Source: Gordonia liuliyuniae (GTDB lineage: Bacteria > Actinomycetota > Actinomycetes > Mycobacteriales > Mycobacteriaceae). From it: a stretch of 64,000 nt of DNA. The position numbers and the translations under genes were made by a program. Below are positions 32,310 through 41,446 of the stretch, one piece after another; the first letter of the stretch is position 1, and the number at the start of each line of letters is the position of its first letter. Where the stretch lies: NCBI RefSeq assembly GCF_021739025.1, contig NZ_JAKKOT010000002.1, positions 620,001 to 684,000 on the forward strand, read 5' to 3'. The notes beneath the pieces were generated by a model. The model did no database searches and had not been told where the DNA came from. It saw only the letters and a list, made by a program, of their open reading frames with translations.

Positions 32310-35300
32310 TCAATCCTCGTTCGACTGATGACCCCTGCTGCGTCGCAGGAGCTCCTGCACGCTGATCTGGTTCCCTTCGCTGCCGCGGTCGGGGCGAAGC
32401 TCCCGCGCCGACCGCGCGTCGTCCGAGTCCGGCGACTGTTGCTCGGCGTCGGGAGCCTGCGGGGGCCGTGCAGGCCGGGGCGGCTCCTGCTGCGGTGTCG
32501 GCCGTGGTCTCGGCGTCGGCCGAGCGGGCGTCGCCGGAATCTGGGTAGTCGCAAGCTTGTTGTTCGACGCCGCCTGGTTGTTCGACGCCGCCTGCTTGTT
32601 CGACGACGGTGCGGGCTGCGGCCGCTGCGGGGTCGGCTGCGCGGGTTTCGCTTGTGGCGGCTGCGCTGCCGGCGGCGGGCCGACCCGTCGGGCGGGCGCC
32701 GGACGCTGCGCGGGCAACGGCGCAGACGTCGGTCGCTGCGGCGTACGGGATCCGGGCTGCCGGGCAGCCGGGGGCTGTGGACGTCGCCCCTGGCCCGGCC
32801 CCTCGACCGGCGCGCCTTGACTCGGTTGGGGTCGGGGGCGCATGTCGCGCGACGTCTGGCGGACACCGCCCGCTCCGAGCTTCCACGAACCGGTGTCCGG
32901 ACCGTCGCTCGTGCGTTTGGTCGACGCCGGTGTCGGCGCGGCCGCAGCGGGCTTCGGCTTCGGCTCCGACCACTTCTTGGCTTCGGGCGCCTTCACGGGG
33001 TCGGCAGCGTCGTCGGAGATCAGTTCGTCGAGCGTGCTGTCGGTGCCGTGCACGTCGTCGAGCTCGCCTGCCGCGGACGCACCGGTGCGGTCGGCCTTGA
33101 CGAGTGCGCGTCGCGCACCGGTCGGCTCGGCTCGACCGGCGACGGAGCGTTCGGAGATCCGTTTCATCGCGGTCGTCGGAGCCTCGGCCGCGGCGACCAC
33201 GCCGCCCGACGATGCGCCGACTGCCGCGAACGTGCGGTCCTCCTTCTCGTCGGGTTCATCGAGGAGAGTCGTCTCACCGAGCCCGATCTTCTGCTGCAGA
33301 CGCTGCATCCACCGCGGCGACCACCAGCAGTCGTCACCGAGCAGCTTCATCACCGACGGCACGAGGAGCATGCGGATGACCGTCGCGTCCAGGATGAGCG
33401 CCGCGATCATGCCGTACGCGATGTACTTCATCATCACGATGTCCGACAGGCCGAACGCGCCGGTGACCACGACGAGGATCGCGGCTGCCGCCGTGATGAT
33501 CCGACCGGTGTTCGCGGTACCGGTCCGGATCGCCTCCGTGGTGGACGCGCCGTTCTGTCTGGCCTCGACCATGCGGGACAACAGGAATATCTCGTAGTCG
33601 GTCGACAGACCGTAGATGATCGCGATGATCAACACGAGGATCGGAGCGAACAGTGGTCCCGGCGTGAAGTTCGCGAGCGATGAGCCGTTTCCGTCGACGA
33701 AGATCCAGGTCAAGATGCCGAGGGTGGAGCCGAGGCCGAGCGCGGTCATCAACGCAGCCTTGATCGGCAGGATGACCGACCCGAACGCGAGGAACATCAG
33801 CAGTCCAGCCACCACGACCAGGAGAACGGCCATGTAGGGGAGCTTCGTCATCAGTCCGTCGATGGAGTCCTGGGTGAGCGCAGGCGTGCCCGCGACGTAG
33901 ATCCGCAGCCCCTGAGGATCGATGTCGCGCAACGCGTCGATGGCGTCGGGCGCGTTGTTTCGGTCGACCAGGCCCGCTGACATCTGGGTGACGCCCCACC
34001 CGCTCTCCTCGTCGCCGTAGATGCCGTCGAGGGCTCCGCCTTCGGCGGTGGGCGAGAAGGTCTTGGTGAAGCCGGGGATCTCGTTGGCTTCGTCGGCGAT
34101 CGTCTGCAACTTGCCTGCGACGTCGTCGCCGTTCTGGTCGTAGACGACGACCAGCTTGAGTTCTTCGGTGCGTTCGGTCGGGAACAGTTCGTCGAAGTGC
34201 TGCTGGGCCACGCGGTTCTGGTTGTCCGGGGGCAGCAGTTTCTCGCTGAGCCCGGTGAACGCGATGTTGCCGAACGGGATGATCAGCGCCAGGAGCAGCA
34301 GGACCGTCGGAATCGCGGTTTTGAGCGGATGTCTCATCACCCAGGTGGCGAGCTTTCCCCAGAACCCTGCTTCCACCTCTTCCCTGGTCTTGTTCCGGTT
34401 GAGGAACGGCACGCTGAACGCGTCCACGCGTCGACCCAGGATCGCCAACAGCGCGGGGAGCACGGTGATCGACAGGACGGCTGCGAGACCGACCGAGGCG
34501 ATGGCGCCGTACGCCACGGATTTGAGGAACGCCTGCGGGAACATCAACAGACAGGCGAGGGCCGCGACGATGATCGTCGCCGAGAACACGACCGTCTGAC
34601 CCGAGGTCATCACCGTTCTTCGGACCGCGGCCTTCACCGTGTAGCCCTCGGCTAGCTCCTCACGGAACCGACTCACCATGAACAAGCCGTAGTCGATGGC
34701 GATGCCGAGGCCGATCAGCGTGATGACCGACTGCGCGAAGATGTTCAGTTCGGTCATCTGCGCGATGATCTTGGTGATGCCGAGCGACCCGGCGATCGTC
34801 AGACCGCCGATGAACACCGGCAGGATGGCGGCGACCACCCCACCGAACACGAACAGCAACATGACCGCGACCACCGGCAGGGCGATGACCTCGGCGCGGC
34901 GGATGTCGGCGTCCATTCCTTCGGACATCGCGTTGGCGACCGGCTGGAGGCCCGCCAATTCGAACTGGGTGCCCGGCAGGTCGTACTTCTCGGCGAGATC
35001 GTCGAAGAACGGCTCTATCTCCTGGTAGTTCTTCAAGATCGAGGTGTCGTCGTTGCCTGCGACACCGATCGAGATGAAGCCGTGTTCGCGGTCCTGAGTC
35101 CACATGCGGCCGCGCTTCTGCTCCGCGGCGATCTGGTTCGCGGAGTTCGTCACCGCGTCGAACGGACTGATCAGACCCGCGTGGTTCTCGTCGACCTCCC
35201 GGCTGACGACGTCGGGGTGCGCGGCGATGAGGTCGTCGGTCATCTCCTGCATCTTCTGACCGAACGCCTCGTCGTCGATGCGGGTGCCCTCGGCGGGTGT

Positions 35301-35519
35301 GATCAGCAGGATGACGTCGGATTTGTGGTCGCGGCCGAGTGCGCTGTCGGCGATCTCCGAGCCGGTCACCGACTCCGACTCCGGGTCGAACCAGCCGCTC
35401 TGCGAGAGGTGGTTCGACAGGTCCATGCCGTACAGGCCCAGGCCGCCCATCAGTGCGATGAGCACAGCGATGACGGCGAAGCGCATTCGGTACACGAATG
35501 AGCCGATGGATCCGAACAC
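32310..35519 (-). CDS. mmpL3: MmpL3, trehalose monomycolate exporter
   Basis: 1069 residues from GTG 35519, chosen for the AAGGAAGGAAG site just upstream and because MFGSIGSFVYRMRFAVI then aligns with the M. tuberculosis N-terminus; GTG 35546 is upstream in frame. RND transporter with twelve helices and two periplasmic domains. The proton-relay pairs D276-Y277 (GIAIDYGLFMVSRFREE) and D641-Y642 (GLSTDYEIFLLSRMVE) are intact; these also form the SQ109/AU1235 inhibitor pocket. It flips trehalose monomycolate across the membrane for Ag85 enzymes and is essential in mycobacteria. The ~310-residue cytoplasmic tail is Pro/Gln/Arg-rich and contains SNNQAA repeats. Synteny with Rv0206c is complete. 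Confidence 0.97.
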   Translation of the reverse strand: MFGSIGSFVYRMRFAVIAVLIALMGGLGLYGMDLSNHLSQSGWFDPESESVTGSEIADSALGRDHKSDVILLITPAEGTRIDDEAFGQKMQEMTDDLIAAHPDVVSREVDENHAGLISPFDAVTNSANQIAAEQKRGRMWTQDREHGFISIGVAGNDDTSILKNYQEIEPFFDDLAEKYDLPGTQFELAGLQPVANAMSEGMDADIRRAEVIALPVVAVMLLFVFGGVVAAILPVFIGGLTIAGSLGITKIIAQMTELNIFAQSVITLIGLGIAIDYGLFMVSRFREELAEGYTVKAAVRRTVMTSGQTVVFSATIIVAALACLLMFPQAFLKSVAYGAIASVGLAAVLSITVLPALLAILGRRVDAFSVPFLNRNKTREEVEAGFWGKLATWVMRHPLKTAIPTVLLLLALIIPFGNIAFTGLSEKLLPPDNQNRVAQQHFDELFPTERTEELKLVVVYDQNGDDVAGKLQTIADEANEIPGFTKTFSPTAEGGALDGIYGDEESGWGVTQMSAGLVDRNNAPDAIDALRDIDPQGLRIYVAGTPALTQDSIDGLMTKLPYMAVLLVVVAGLLMFLAFGSVILPIKAALMTALGLGSTLGILTWIFVDGNGSSLANFTPGPLFAPILVLIIAIIYGLSTDYEIFLLSRMVEARQNGASTTEAIRTGTANTGRIITAAAAILVVVTGAFGLSDIVMMKYIAYGMIAALILDATVIRMLLVPSVMKLLGDDCWWSPRWMQRLQQKIGLGETTLLDEPDEKEDRTFAAVGASSGGVVAAAEAPTTAMKRISERSVAGRAEPTGARRALVKADRTGASAAGELDDVHGTDSTLDELISDDAADPVKAPEAKKWSEPKPKPAAAAPTPASTKRTSDGPDTGSWKLGAGGVRQTSRDMRPRPQPSQGAPVEGPGQGRRPQPPAARQPGSRTPQRPTSAPLPAQRPAPARRVGPPPAAQPPQAKPAQPTPQRPQPAPSSNKQAASNNQAASNNKLATTQIPATPARPTPRPRPTPQQEPPRPARPPQAPDAEQQSPDSDDARSARELRPDRGSEGNQISVQELLRRSRGHQSNED
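32553..32606 (-). repeat. 18-bp tandem repeat in the mmpL3 tail
   Basis: Three imperfect copies of an 18-bp unit (plus-strand gttgttcgacgccgcct) encode the SNKQAA-SNNQAA-SNNK stretch in the disordered C-terminus. Confidence 0.85.
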
Positions 35520-35561
35520 GCCGGCTTCCTTCCTTCTCGCGAACACTCGAAAGTGCGATTG

Positions 35562-35579
35562 TCTCAGCTACACCTGAGA
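35562..35579. promoter_or_regulatory. Palindrome upstream of mmpL3
   Basis: TCTCAG and CTGAGA (6 + 6 bp, 6-bp spacer) form a perfect inverted repeat 43-60 bp before the mmpL3 GTG, in the AT-richest part of the spacer. Adjacent minus-strand GACAAT could be a -10. It is an operator candidate; the binding protein is unknown. Confidence 0.4.
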
Positions 35580-35635
35580 AAACACGACAACGACCTGGGG
35601 TGAAACGTTCAGTTTCAGATGCGTGGCGTCCAGTT

Positions 35636-36292
35636 TCACTTGAGGAGCGCGCTGAGCGGTCGGAACGGGGTGAGCCACGCGCCGTCGTCGGGCAGAGAGT
35701 CGAGGCTGATGCGGGGGAGCGGCTCCCGGAACACTCCGGGGATCTCCTCGAGGTCGACGAACTCCAGCTCATCGGCGGTGAGCGCCCAACTCGCGTGTTC
35801 GCGGAAGCCGATCACGGTGACTGGCACGCCTTCGGCGGCGAGCTCCAGCAGCGGTTCCCGGAAGGCCTGACCGTCGGCGGAGGCGACGATCACCCCCGCC
35901 AGCCCGGGAGAGTGTCGTCGCACCTGCAGATGATTCAGCATGTCGTCGTCGACATCGCTGTCGTCGGCGAGCTTGGGTTTCGCGAACACCGCGTAGCCGA
36001 CGTTGCGCAGCGCTTCCACCCATGGGCGCACGACGTCGGCGCTCCCCGGAGCGATGTTGGTGAACACCGTCGCCTCCGGTTCGACCTCGTCGTGGGCGGC
36101 GGCGCCGATCGCCGCGGTCCGTTGAAGCACCCAGCGGCCGAGCGCGTCGAAGCGCGGACGGTGTGCAGCGGTCGGGCGGCCGCCGAGGAGACTGCCCAAC
36201 CCCATGTCCATGTTGGGAGCGTCCCAGACCAGCAGGACCCGGCGGGCCGCGCTGGTACCGGTGATCGCTTCGGCGAACTCGGGTGCGGTCAT
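35636..36292 (-). CDS. NYN-domain protein (Rv0207c-like)
   Basis: 218 residues. The NYN/PIN-like acidic motifs are present: VWDAPNMDMG near the N-terminus, DDSDVDDDMLNHL in the middle and VIVASADGQAFREPLLEL after it. NYN domains are metal-dependent ribonuclease folds, but no substrate is known for this mycobacterial group. The start overlaps the trmB stop (ATGA), and mmpL3 follows after 116 nt, the same order as Rv0208c-Rv0207c-Rv0206c. Confidence 0.9.
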   Translation of the reverse strand: MTAPEFAEAITGTSAARRVLLVWDAPNMDMGLGSLLGGRPTAAHRPRFDALGRWVLQRTAAIGAAAHDEVEPEATVFTNIAPGSADVVRPWVEALRNVGYAVFAKPKLADDSDVDDDMLNHLQVRRHSPGLAGVIVASADGQAFREPLLELAAEGVPVTVIGFREHASWALTADELEFVDLEEIPGVFREPLPRISLDSLPDDGAWLTPFRPLSALLK

Positions 36293-37107
36293 GACGGATC
36301 CTCCTGATCGCGGTCGCTCGTCCCTGTTTGTTCGAAAGGCTTCCCTGTGTGCTCGAAAGGCTTTACGTAGACGAACTCGTTGACGTCGCGGCCCTCCACC
36401 TGGGCGCGTCCTTCGAACTTAGTCGTCGGACGCTCCAGCAGGATGGGCGAATCGAATGTCAACGGCACCACATGGGGGCGGTCCGGACGCTGCGTGGCGA
36501 GCAGTTCGGCGATCCACAGCGCGTAGTCGGCGTGGTCGGTGGCGATGTGCAGGACGCCGCCCGGCTTCAGCCGGTCGGCGATCAGCTCGATCGTCCCGGA
36601 CTGCAGGAAGCGACGCTTGTGGTGGCGCGTCTTGGGCCACGGGTCGGGGAAGAACACTCGGACGCCGGTCAGGCTGTCGGACGCGACTAGTTCACTGAAC
36701 ACGACGGTTGCGTCACCGCGGACCATCCGGACGTTCTCGAGGCCGCCGCGATGGACGAGTCCTACCAGTTGGGCGAGACCCGGCTGGTAGACCTCGACGG
36801 CCACCACGTCGACGTCGGGTTCGGCTTCGGCCATCGCCGCCGTCGAGATGCCGGTGCCGCTACCCACCTCGATCACGAGCGGGGCGTCCCGGCCGAACCA
36901 GTCCGCCGTGTTCAGCGGCGGCTCGTCTGCGGCGTCCGGCCCGGTGCGCAGATCGCGGCCGAGGGTGGGCCACAACGTCTCCCAATTGTGCTGCTGGCCT
37001 TTGGTCAGCGAACCGCGGCGGAACCGGAAGCTCGTGACACGAGGGTAGAGGCGCGAGTTGTCACGGGGCGCGGACGGGCCGGCGACGGGGTTCTCGTCGT
37101 TATTCAC
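36289..37107 (-). CDS. trmB: tRNA (guanine-N7-)-methyltransferase
   Basis: 272 residues from GTG 37107. A longer open frame upstream runs over the divergent gene and is spurious. SAM motif I is VIEVGSGTGISTAAMA; the TrmB signature RVFFPDPWPKTRHHKRRF is intact, as is the C-terminal TKFEGRA. It makes m7G46 in tRNA variable loops. The last residues contain a seven-residue repeat (KPFEHTG, KPFEQTG) absent from the family core. It is the first gene of the trmB-NYN pair. Confidence 0.96.
   Translation of the reverse strand: MNNDENPVAGPSAPRDNSRLYPRVTSFRFRRGSLTKGQQHNWETLWPTLGRDLRTGPDAADEPPLNTADWFGRDAPLVIEVGSGTGISTAAMAEAEPDVDVVAVEVYQPGLAQLVGLVHRGGLENVRMVRGDATVVFSELVASDSLTGVRVFFPDPWPKTRHHKRRFLQSGTIELIADRLKPGGVLHIATDHADYALWIAELLATQRPDRPHVVPLTFDSPILLERPTTKFEGRAQVEGRDVNEFVYVKPFEHTGKPFEQTGTSDRDQEDPS
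36327..36368 (-). repeat. 21-bp tandem duplication in the trmB 3' end
   Basis: Two near-identical 21-bp units encode KPFEHTG and KPFEQTG, the second just before the trmB C-terminus. It parallels the rubB 3' duplication. Confidence 0.85.
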
Positions 37108-37227
37108 GGTTCCATCGTGTCGCACTTGCGGCGAGTGTGGACAACCGACACCCGGATGTTCGCAACAGGCTCCGTGCGCGGACCACGGCGCGTAGCGTCG
37201 TATCCGACCTTGGGGGAGGCGTTCGAC

Positions 37228-37917
37228 ATGGGGGACAGTCAAGCGTTCAGGGAAGCTCAGCGACGGCGCCTGGCGCCGTTGGCCGTGGCCGTCGGCGGGC
37301 ATCGCGGCGTCGGCTCGTCGACCGTGGCCGCAGCCTTGCGGGCGCGATTTCGCCTGTCGTGCACGGTGGTCGGCGATGCAGAGTCGTTCGATGTCGATCC
37401 GCCGGGCGAGGCAGACCTGCTGGTCCGAGTGATCGGTGCGGCGCCGCGCCGGTGCGACGTACGGGCGTGCGCGACGGCCGCTCCGTTGATCGTCGTCGCG
37501 GGAAAGGCCGACGTCCGAGACGACGCGCGGGCGGCGGCGTTCGCGGCCGAGGGTGCGCTTGGTCGCCAGGTTCTGCCGGTGTCGGCGCTGTTGGCGTCGG
37601 CGACTGTCGGGCCAACCGACCTGGACGCGCTCCTCGCCCGCGAACCGGCCGACGACCTGGTGCGTCGCTACGGGTTGTACGGGGTTGGGTTGGCCAGGGC
37701 CCGGTTGGCGGCCGAACCGGGCATGACGGCAGACGCGCTCGCGGCGAGCCTGCACGCGGCGAGCGGCATCGACGCCGTCGCCGTCGCGATCCGGGCCGCG
37801 TCCACCGCGGTCGCGAGGCGGCGCGATGCCCGCCTGTGTACGGATCTGCGCCTGCTCGCGGCACGGGACTCCTCGCGTGACGAGTCCGAGCATGCCCTGG
37901 TGGGAGCTCGCCCGTGA
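37228..37917 (+). CDS. Rv0209-like protein with degenerate P-loop
   Basis: 229 residues from ATG 37228, preceded by GGGGGAGG with good spacing. Residues 22-34 read VGGHRGVGSSTVA, a Walker-A-like loop with Ser30 where the invariant Lys is expected. The later LIVVAGKADVRDD resembles the NKxD region of GTPases, and VLPVSALLA the following strand. It may be a G-domain relative that no longer binds nucleotide in the usual way. It lies between trmB and pckG as Rv0209 does and overlaps the next gene by 4 nt. Function unknown. Confidence 0.78.
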   Translation: MGDSQAFREAQRRRLAPLAVAVGGHRGVGSSTVAAALRARFRLSCTVVGDAESFDVDPPGEADLLVRVIGAAPRRCDVRACATAAPLIVVAGKADVRDDARAAAFAAEGALGRQVLPVSALLASATVGPTDLDALLAREPADDLVRRYGLYGVGLARARLAAEPGMTADALAASLHAASGIDAVAVAIRAASTAVARRRDARLCTDLRLLAARDSSRDESEHALVGARP

Positions 37918-39104
37918 TCGGCCCCGTCGATTCGGTGCCAGACAAGACCGGGCCAGACAAGACCGGGCCAGACAAGACCGGGCCAGACAAGACCGGGCCA
38001 GACAAGACCGGAACAGTCGTGGTGGGGACCGCCGGGGGCGACCCCGGCGCGCTCGCGGCGGCGATCGGCGGCGATGTGGACGCGGACCCGGCCGGCCGTT
38101 GCGCAGTGGTGGTGCTCGATCTGTCGTGCGACCCGGGAGCAGAAGAGCGTGAACTGCTCGCGATGCTGGCAGACCGTGGAACGTCGACGGCACTCGTCGC
38201 GACCCGGGTGGAGCGGTATCCGGACTGGCCCGCTCTCGCCGAACGGGCACGGGACGTCCTCGACCCCGACCGCCGTCTCGCGATGTTCGCCGTCTCGGTC
38301 GCGACCGGCGGCGGCCTCGATGAGCTGCGGCAGTGGTGCTCGACCCTGGGCGCGGCAGCGGCCGCGGGATCGTCGGTGCCGACCCGCCCACCGACCGAGG
38401 TCATCGCGCTCGCGTCCGCCGAACCCCGCAGGGCGCCACAGCCCGCGCCGACCCGCGCCGACCGTCTGGCCGGCGTCCGCGCCGGAGTGACGGCCGCACG
38501 AGCCGACGTCGTCACCTCCGCACGCGAAGCGTTCCAAGGCCTCGGGGTGACTGCCGAACGGGTGTGCGGTGGCCTCCGACCCCGTGACGCCGACGCGTAT
38601 ACCCGCTGGTTGAGCAGTGCGATCGCCGCCGTCGACGCGGCAGCACAGTCCCTGCTCATCGACCGGCTCGACCGGGTCCACACCGTCGCCGCGCTCGGTC
38701 TCGACGACGAGGCGGGCGGTCCGCTGCGGCAGTCGCCGCCGTCGACAGGAACGGTCCCGTCGCCGCCGGAGCGCCGACCGAGTGCCGAGGACGCCGTGGT
38801 CTTGCTGTTCGGAGTCACCGCCGGATTCGGTGGCGGGCGGATGCTCGTGACGCCGATGGTGCAGTGGGCCGGACTCGGGTGGGCCGGCGCGGTGCTCACC
38901 GCGCTGACCGGTCTCGCGGTCGCCGCCTGGATCGTGGGCGTCCGACGGACGGCGTCGGTTCGCGCGGCGCTGCGCAAGTGGACCGCCGACACAGTGACAT
39001 TGAGTAGAACGGCAGCGGAGCACCGCTTGGTCGCGCAGTTGAGCGCAGTCGAAGTCGGGGTCGGACGCCACACGTGGAACCGAATGCCGGTCCGGCGCGT
39101 CTAA
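37914..39104 (+). CDS. Rv0210-like membrane-associated protein
   Basis: 396 residues from GTG 37914. After five perfect PDKTG repeats (residues 9-33) comes a domain with TVVVGTAGGDPGALAAAI, VVVLDLS and TALVATRVERYPDW, again reminiscent of a G domain without its key residues. Then there is a helical middle (~180-285) and two hydrophobic segments near 310-350 (the second LTGLAVAAWIVGV). Together with the preceding gene it forms a coupled pair also found in mycobacteria (Rv0209-Rv0210). A dynamin-like or septum-related role would be speculation. Confidence 0.78.
   Translation: MIGPVDSVPDKTGPDKTGPDKTGPDKTGPDKTGTVVVGTAGGDPGALAAAIGGDVDADPAGRCAVVVLDLSCDPGAEERELLAMLADRGTSTALVATRVERYPDWPALAERARDVLDPDRRLAMFAVSVATGGGLDELRQWCSTLGAAAAAGSSVPTRPPTEVIALASAEPRRAPQPAPTRADRLAGVRAGVTAARADVVTSAREAFQGLGVTAERVCGGLRPRDADAYTRWLSSAIAAVDAAAQSLLIDRLDRVHTVAALGLDDEAGGPLRQSPPSTGTVPSPPERRPSAEDAVVLLFGVTAGFGGGRMLVTPMVQWAGLGWAGAVLTALTGLAVAAWIVGVRRTASVRAALRKWTADTVTLSRTAAEHRLVAQLSAVEVGVGRHTWNRMPVRRV
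37938..38012 (+). repeat. 15-bp perfect tandem repeat, five copies
   Basis: Five copies of ccagacaagaccggg (the last differing in its final base) encode (PDKTG)5 near the N-terminus of the Rv0210-like protein. There are no spacers, so this is a VNTR and not a CRISPR. Confidence 0.97.
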
Positions 39105-39107
39105 CCT
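39102..39107 (+). promoter_or_regulatory. -10 hexamer TAACCT, acidic protein gene
   Basis: TAACCT includes the stop codon of the preceding gene and ends 8 nt before GTG 39116, compatible with leaderless mRNA. Confidence 0.4.
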
Positions 39108-39115
39108 AGTAGAGG

Positions 39116-39457
39116 GTGACGGAAGGCGCGATGGAGGACTGGTTCGGTACTGAACCCGCGGACGACGCGGTCTCCGCGGAATCGGTCGCTGCCGTCGACG
39201 CCGGTGACGACCTGTGGATCTACGACGACGGTCAACTGTGGGATCTCGGCCCGCCAGACCTGGACGCCGACGCGGACGGTGTGCCCGACTCGATCCTCAC
39301 CGACATCGCGGGCGATCCGGCGATCCTCACCGACACCGACAGAGACGGGCAGGTCGATCGGGTGACTCGACTGGAAACGGCAGGTGGTGTCACCGTCACC
39401 GCAGAATCCGACGAACCGCTCCCATGGAGACCCACATCACTCGGTCGCCTGCCGTGA
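39116..39457 (+). CDS. Small acidic protein with DxDxDG motifs
   Basis: 113 residues from GTG 39116, or 108 from ATG 39131. It is very acidic. Two segments, DLDADADGVPDS and DTDRDGQVDR, match the calcium-binding loop pattern of thrombospondin-type-3 or dockerin/EF-hand-like repeats. I associate it loosely with the DUF6802 proteins of Mycobacteriales. No signal peptide is visible. It sits 114 nt before pckG in the same direction. Confidence 0.7.
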   Translation: MTEGAMEDWFGTEPADDAVSAESVAAVDAGDDLWIYDDGQLWDLGPPDLDADADGVPDSILTDIAGDPAILTDTDRDGQVDRVTRLETAGGVTVTAESDEPLPWRPTSLGRLP

Positions 39458-39571
39458 CGAATTCCTCGCCCAACCGACTGCCGGACCGCGGTACACAACG
39501 CGTATCCTCAACGACAACTGCGCCTGGACGGAACTACTGGCCCAGGCATTGCCGTTACTGAGGAGATCCGC

Positions 39572-41392
39572 ATGACCGCTGCGACCATTCCGGGCCTCGA
39601 GCCCGGGAACGCCCCGACCACACACGCCGGACTGCTTGCCTGGGTGGCGGAGGTCGCCGAACTGACGCAGCCCGACCGGGTGGTCTGGTCGGACGGCAGT
39701 GACGAGGAGTGGGACCGCCTGTCGGCCGAGCTGGTCGAGTCGGGCACCATGGTGAAGCTGAACGACGAGAAGAAGCCGAACTCGTTCCTCGCGCTCTCCG
39801 ACCCCGCCGACGTCGCCCGCGTCGAATCGCGCACCTTCATCTGCTCCAAGACCGAAGAGGCCGCCGGACCGACCAACAACTGGGTCGACCCCAACGAGAT
39901 GCGCGCGACGATGACCGAGCTGTACCGCGGATGCATGCGCGGACGCACGATGTACGTCGTTCCGTTCTGCATGGGTCCGCTCGGCTCGGACGACCCGAAG
40001 CTCGGTGTCGAGATCACCGACTCCGCATACGTCGTCCTCTCTATGCGCGTCATGACGCGGGTGGGCCCGAAGGTCCTCGAGACGCTCGGCACCGAAGGCT
40101 TCTTCGTGAAGGCCCTCCATTCAGTGGGCGCACCGCTTGAGCCCGGGCAGCAGGACGTGCCGTGGCCGTGCAACCCGGACAAGTACATCGTCCAGTTCCC
40201 CGAAGACCGCGTGATCTGGTCGTACGGCTCGGGTTACGGCGGCAACGCCCTTCTCGGCAAGAAGTGCTACGCGTTGCGCATCGCGTCGGCGATGGCGCAC
40301 GACGAGGGCTGGCTGGCCGAGCACATGCTCATCCTCAAGCTGATCTCACCCGAGGACAAGGTCTACTACATCGCCGCCGCGTTCCCGTCGGCCTGCGGCA
40401 AGACCAACCTCGCGATGATCCTGCCCACCCTGCCGGGCTGGCGCGCCGAGACCGTCGGCGACGACATCGCGTGGATGCGTTTCGGTGCGGACGGCCGCCT
40501 GTACGCGGTGAATCCCGAGTTCGGCTTCTTCGGCGTCGCACCCGGAACCGGTATGGACTCGAACCCGACCGCGATGCAGACCATCGAAGCAGGCAATACC
40601 CTGTACACGAACGTCGCGCGCACCGACGACGGCGACGTCTGGTGGGAGGGCATCGGCGACGCCCCCGACCACCTCATCGACTGGCACGGCAACGATTGGA
40701 CGCCGGAGTCGAACGAGAAGGCTGCCCACCCGAACTCGCGGTACTGCACCCCGATGTCGCAGTGCCCGACGCTGGCCCCCGAGTGGGACGACCCGCAGGG
40801 TGTGCCGATCTCGGCGATCCTGTTCGGTGGACGCCGTAAGACGACGGTCCCGCTGGTCACGCAGGCCCGCGACTGGGAGCACGCCGTGTTCATGGGCGCC
40901 ACGGTCGGTTCCGAGCAGACCGCTGCGGCCGAGGGCAAGGTCGGTACCACGCGCCGCGACCCGATGGCCATGCTGCCGTTCCTGGGCTACCACGTCGGCG
41001 ACTACTTCGAGCACTGGCTCAACATCGGTCGCCGCAACGGCGCTCAGCTGCCCGCCGTGTTCTACGTCAACTGGTTCCGGCGCGGTGCTGACGGTCGCTT
41101 CCTGTGGCCGGGATTCGGCGAGAACACCCGTGTCCTCAAGTGGATGGTCGACCGCATCGAGGGCAACGTCGAGGGTGTCGAGACCCCGATCGGCGTCGTC
41201 GCGAAGCCGGAGGAACTGGACCTGACCGGTCTGGACGTCTCCGTCGACGATGTCGCCGAGGCTCTCGCCGTCGACGTCGACGAGTGGCGCGACGAACTCC
41301 CGAGCATCGAGGAGTGGTTCGGCTTCGTCGGCGACAAGCTGCCCACCGCCCTTCGCGACGAGCTCGACGGCTTGCGCGAACGCCTGGCCTGA
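39572..41392 (+). CDS. pckG: Phosphoenolpyruvate carboxykinase (GTP)
   Basis: 606 residues, typical of GTP-dependent PEPCK. The P-loop kinase-1a motif is FPSACGKTN with the hyper-reactive Cys275; kinase-2 is [20 protein letters not shown] and [12 protein letters not shown] are family motifs. GAGGAG precedes the ATG. It converts oxaloacetate to phosphoenolpyruvate, the first step of gluconeogenesis when growing on lipids or alkanes, and fits the catabolic genes elsewhere in the window. Equivalent to Rv0211 (pckA) by synteny. Confidence 0.98.
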   Translation: MTAATIPGLEPGNAPTTHAGLLAWVAEVAELTQPDRVVWSDGSDEEWDRLSAELVESGTMVKLNDEKKPNSFLALSDPADVARVESRTFICSKTEEAAGPTNNWVDPNEMRATMTELYRGCMRGRTMYVVPFCMGPLGSDDPKLGVEITDSAYVVLSMRVMTRVGPKVLETLGTEGFFVKALHSVGAPLEPGQQDVPWPCNPDKYIVQFPEDRVIWSYGSGYGGNALLGKKCYALRIASAMAHDEGWLAEHMLILKLISPEDKVYYIAAAFPSACGKTNLAMILPTLPGWRAETVGDDIAWMRFGADGRLYAVNPEFGFFGVAPGTGMDSNPTAMQTIEAGNTLYTNVARTDDGDVWWEGIGDAPDHLIDWHGNDWTPESNEKAAHPNSRYCTPMSQCPTLAPEWDDPQGVPISAILFGGRRKTTVPLVTQARDWEHAVFMGATVGSEQTAAAEGKVGTTRRDPMAMLPFLGYHVGDYFEHWLNIGRRNGAQLPAVFYVNWFRRGADGRFLWPGFGENTRVLKWMVDRIEGNVEGVETPIGVVAKPEELDLTGLDVSVDDVAEALAVDVDEWRDELPSIEEWFGFVGDKLPTALRDELDGLRERLA

Positions 41393-41446
41393 CAGCAGCC
41401 CCGGTTCGCGCCTAGTTTTTGCTGGTCGAGCCCTAGTTCTTCCGAT

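Noticed and set aside
32310..35519. Reading the two MMPL genes (24046 and 32310) as one mmpL11-mmpL3 style set
   Set aside because: The protein at 24046-26097 is only 683 residues and lacks the MmpL11-type length and neighbours; only the gene at 32310 matches a known MmpL by sequence and synteny.
37938..38012. CRISPR-like array
   Set aside because: The 15-bp units are contiguous, without spacers, in frame within a coding region, and no cas gene is present.
36289..38391. TrmB with a 430-residue N-terminal extension
   Set aside because: The extension is antisense to the Rv0209/Rv0210-like genes and their tandem repeat; GTG 37107 gives a protein of normal TrmB size.
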